From Candidatus Nanopelagicales bacterium (GTDB lineage Bacteria > Actinomycetota > Actinomycetes > S36-B12), in assembly GCA_030827125.1 (NCBI GenBank), contig JAURFD010000009.1, positions 48,759-112,758 of the forward strand: a stretch of 64,000 nucleotides of DNA. The letters run 5' to 3'. The notes below the pieces were generated by a model. The model made no database searches and was not told the origin of the DNA. It was given only the letters and a program-made list of their open reading frames with translations. Positions 63,562 through 64,000 of the stretch are shown here, piece by piece. The translations under genes and the position numbers were made by a program. Numbering within the stretch: the stretch's first letter is position 1; every line of letters starts with the position of its first letter.

Positions 63562-64000
63562 ATGGTGGTATCCGGTGATTGGGCGCAGGCCGAGCTCATG
63601 ACGAAGGTCGCTCGGCTCTATCACGAGCAGGGCGTGACTCAGTCGGAGATCGCTCGCCGTCTCCATGTGTCCCAGGCCAAGGTGTCGCGACTGTTGGCGC
63701 GAGCGCGGGATGAAGGCATCGTGCGTACCACCGTGACGGCGCCACCGGGTCTCCACCTCGATCTCGAGGACGGTCTGCAGGAGCGATACGGACTCGATGA
63801 CGCGGTGGTCGTGGCGGATGCGTCGAAGGGGGTTGACCCATCAGGCGACCTCGGGGCGAAGGCTGCTCCCTATCTCGAGGCCACCCTGGCCGGCGCGGGG
63901 GCCCTGGGTGTTTCGTCGTGGTCGGCCACCCTGCTGGTGGCAGCGGAGGTGCTCGGGCGCACCGCGGGGGGGTTGACCCACGTGGTCCAACTCGTAGGAG
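63562..64000 (+). CDS. SorC/DeoR-like sugar-responsive regulator (partial, cut by window end)
   Basis: The frame from ATG 63562, directly after the transketolase stop, stays open to the window end (146 codons). N-terminal helix-turn-helix: MTKVARLYHEQGVTQSEIARRLHVSQAKVSRLLARARDEGIV, typical of SorC-family regulators. The sugar-phosphate-binding domain follows (LEDGLQERYGLDDAVVVADAS…GALGVSSWSATL). It probably controls the operon it belongs to, in response to a sugar phosphate made by the kinase. Confidence 0.88.
   Translation, partial: MVVSGDWAQAELMTKVARLYHEQGVTQSEIARRLHVSQAKVSRLLARARDEGIVRTTVTAPPGLHLDLEDGLQERYGLDDAVVVADASKGVDPSGDLGAKAAPYLEATLAGAGALGVSSWSATLLVAAEVLGRTAGGLTHVVQLVG

Overview
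This 64 kb window is a chromosomal segment from a high-GC member of the Actinomycetota. The evidence is the gene order: ndk, mreBCD-mrdA-rodA, rne, rplU-rpmA-obgE, proB-proA, nadD, rsfS, octT, degV, comEA-comEC, holA, rpsT, lepA, hemW, hrcA-dnaJ, rsmE, phoH, ybeY, era, recO, uppS, zur, glyS. From memory, this follows the order in streptomycetes (mre cluster, obgE block) and in Mycobacterium tuberculosis (roughly Rv2445c to Rv2357c). GTG starts, 4-base stop/start overlaps and genes with no Shine-Dalgarno sequence but a -10 hexamer 6-9 bases before the start codon also fit. I cannot name the genus. No prophage, insertion sequence or CRISPR array was seen.

Layout. 1-7925: ndk, an alpha/beta-hydrolase and the rod-shape/elongation operon. 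7954-13867: a B12-radical-SAM protein with its DUF2344 partner, RNase E/G, L21 and L27. 13891-20799: ObgE, proline synthesis (proB, proA), NAD synthesis (nadD), a degenerate LytR/LCP-like protein, RsfS and a GpgP-like phosphatase. 20843-23933: tRNA-Ala(GGC), a proline-racemase-family enzyme, an OctT homologue and two membrane proteins. 24047-32250: leuS, GNAT, a YcaQ/AlkX-type glycosylase, DegV and ComEA/ComEC. 32254-38923: mostly minus-strand holA, rpsT and small envelope proteins around plus-strand lepA and hemW. 39033-49750: a long plus-strand run from hrcA (with a CIRCE operator) through dnaJ, rsmE, HIT, phoH, ybeY, a CBS protein, era, recO and uppS to a permease pair. 49741-54884 (minus): an SOS-type DUF222/HNH gene and the znuA-znuC-znuB-zur zinc operon with a Zur box. 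54970-57340: ABM-like protein, PRTase-like protein and glyS. 57377-64000: a small Cys-rich protein behind a CsoR-type operator, a ROK kinase, an IMPase and a sugar operon (FGGY kinase, TIM-barrel isomerase, split transketolase, SorC-type regulator) that runs off the window.

Most of the region is housekeeping. The accessory signals worth attention are: the sugar operon, which has the protein set of non-oxidative D-apiose catabolism; the CsoR-type operator and Cys-rich mini-protein; the SOS promoter for the DUF222/HNH gene; a chain of two 5-codon mini-ORFs in front of ybeY; degenerate LCP-like and cytidine-deaminase-like proteins held in conserved positions; a 22-bp perfect palindrome inside octT; and a consistent leaderless-promoter rule across the window. 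I did not find a clearly new multi-gene defence or mobile system.
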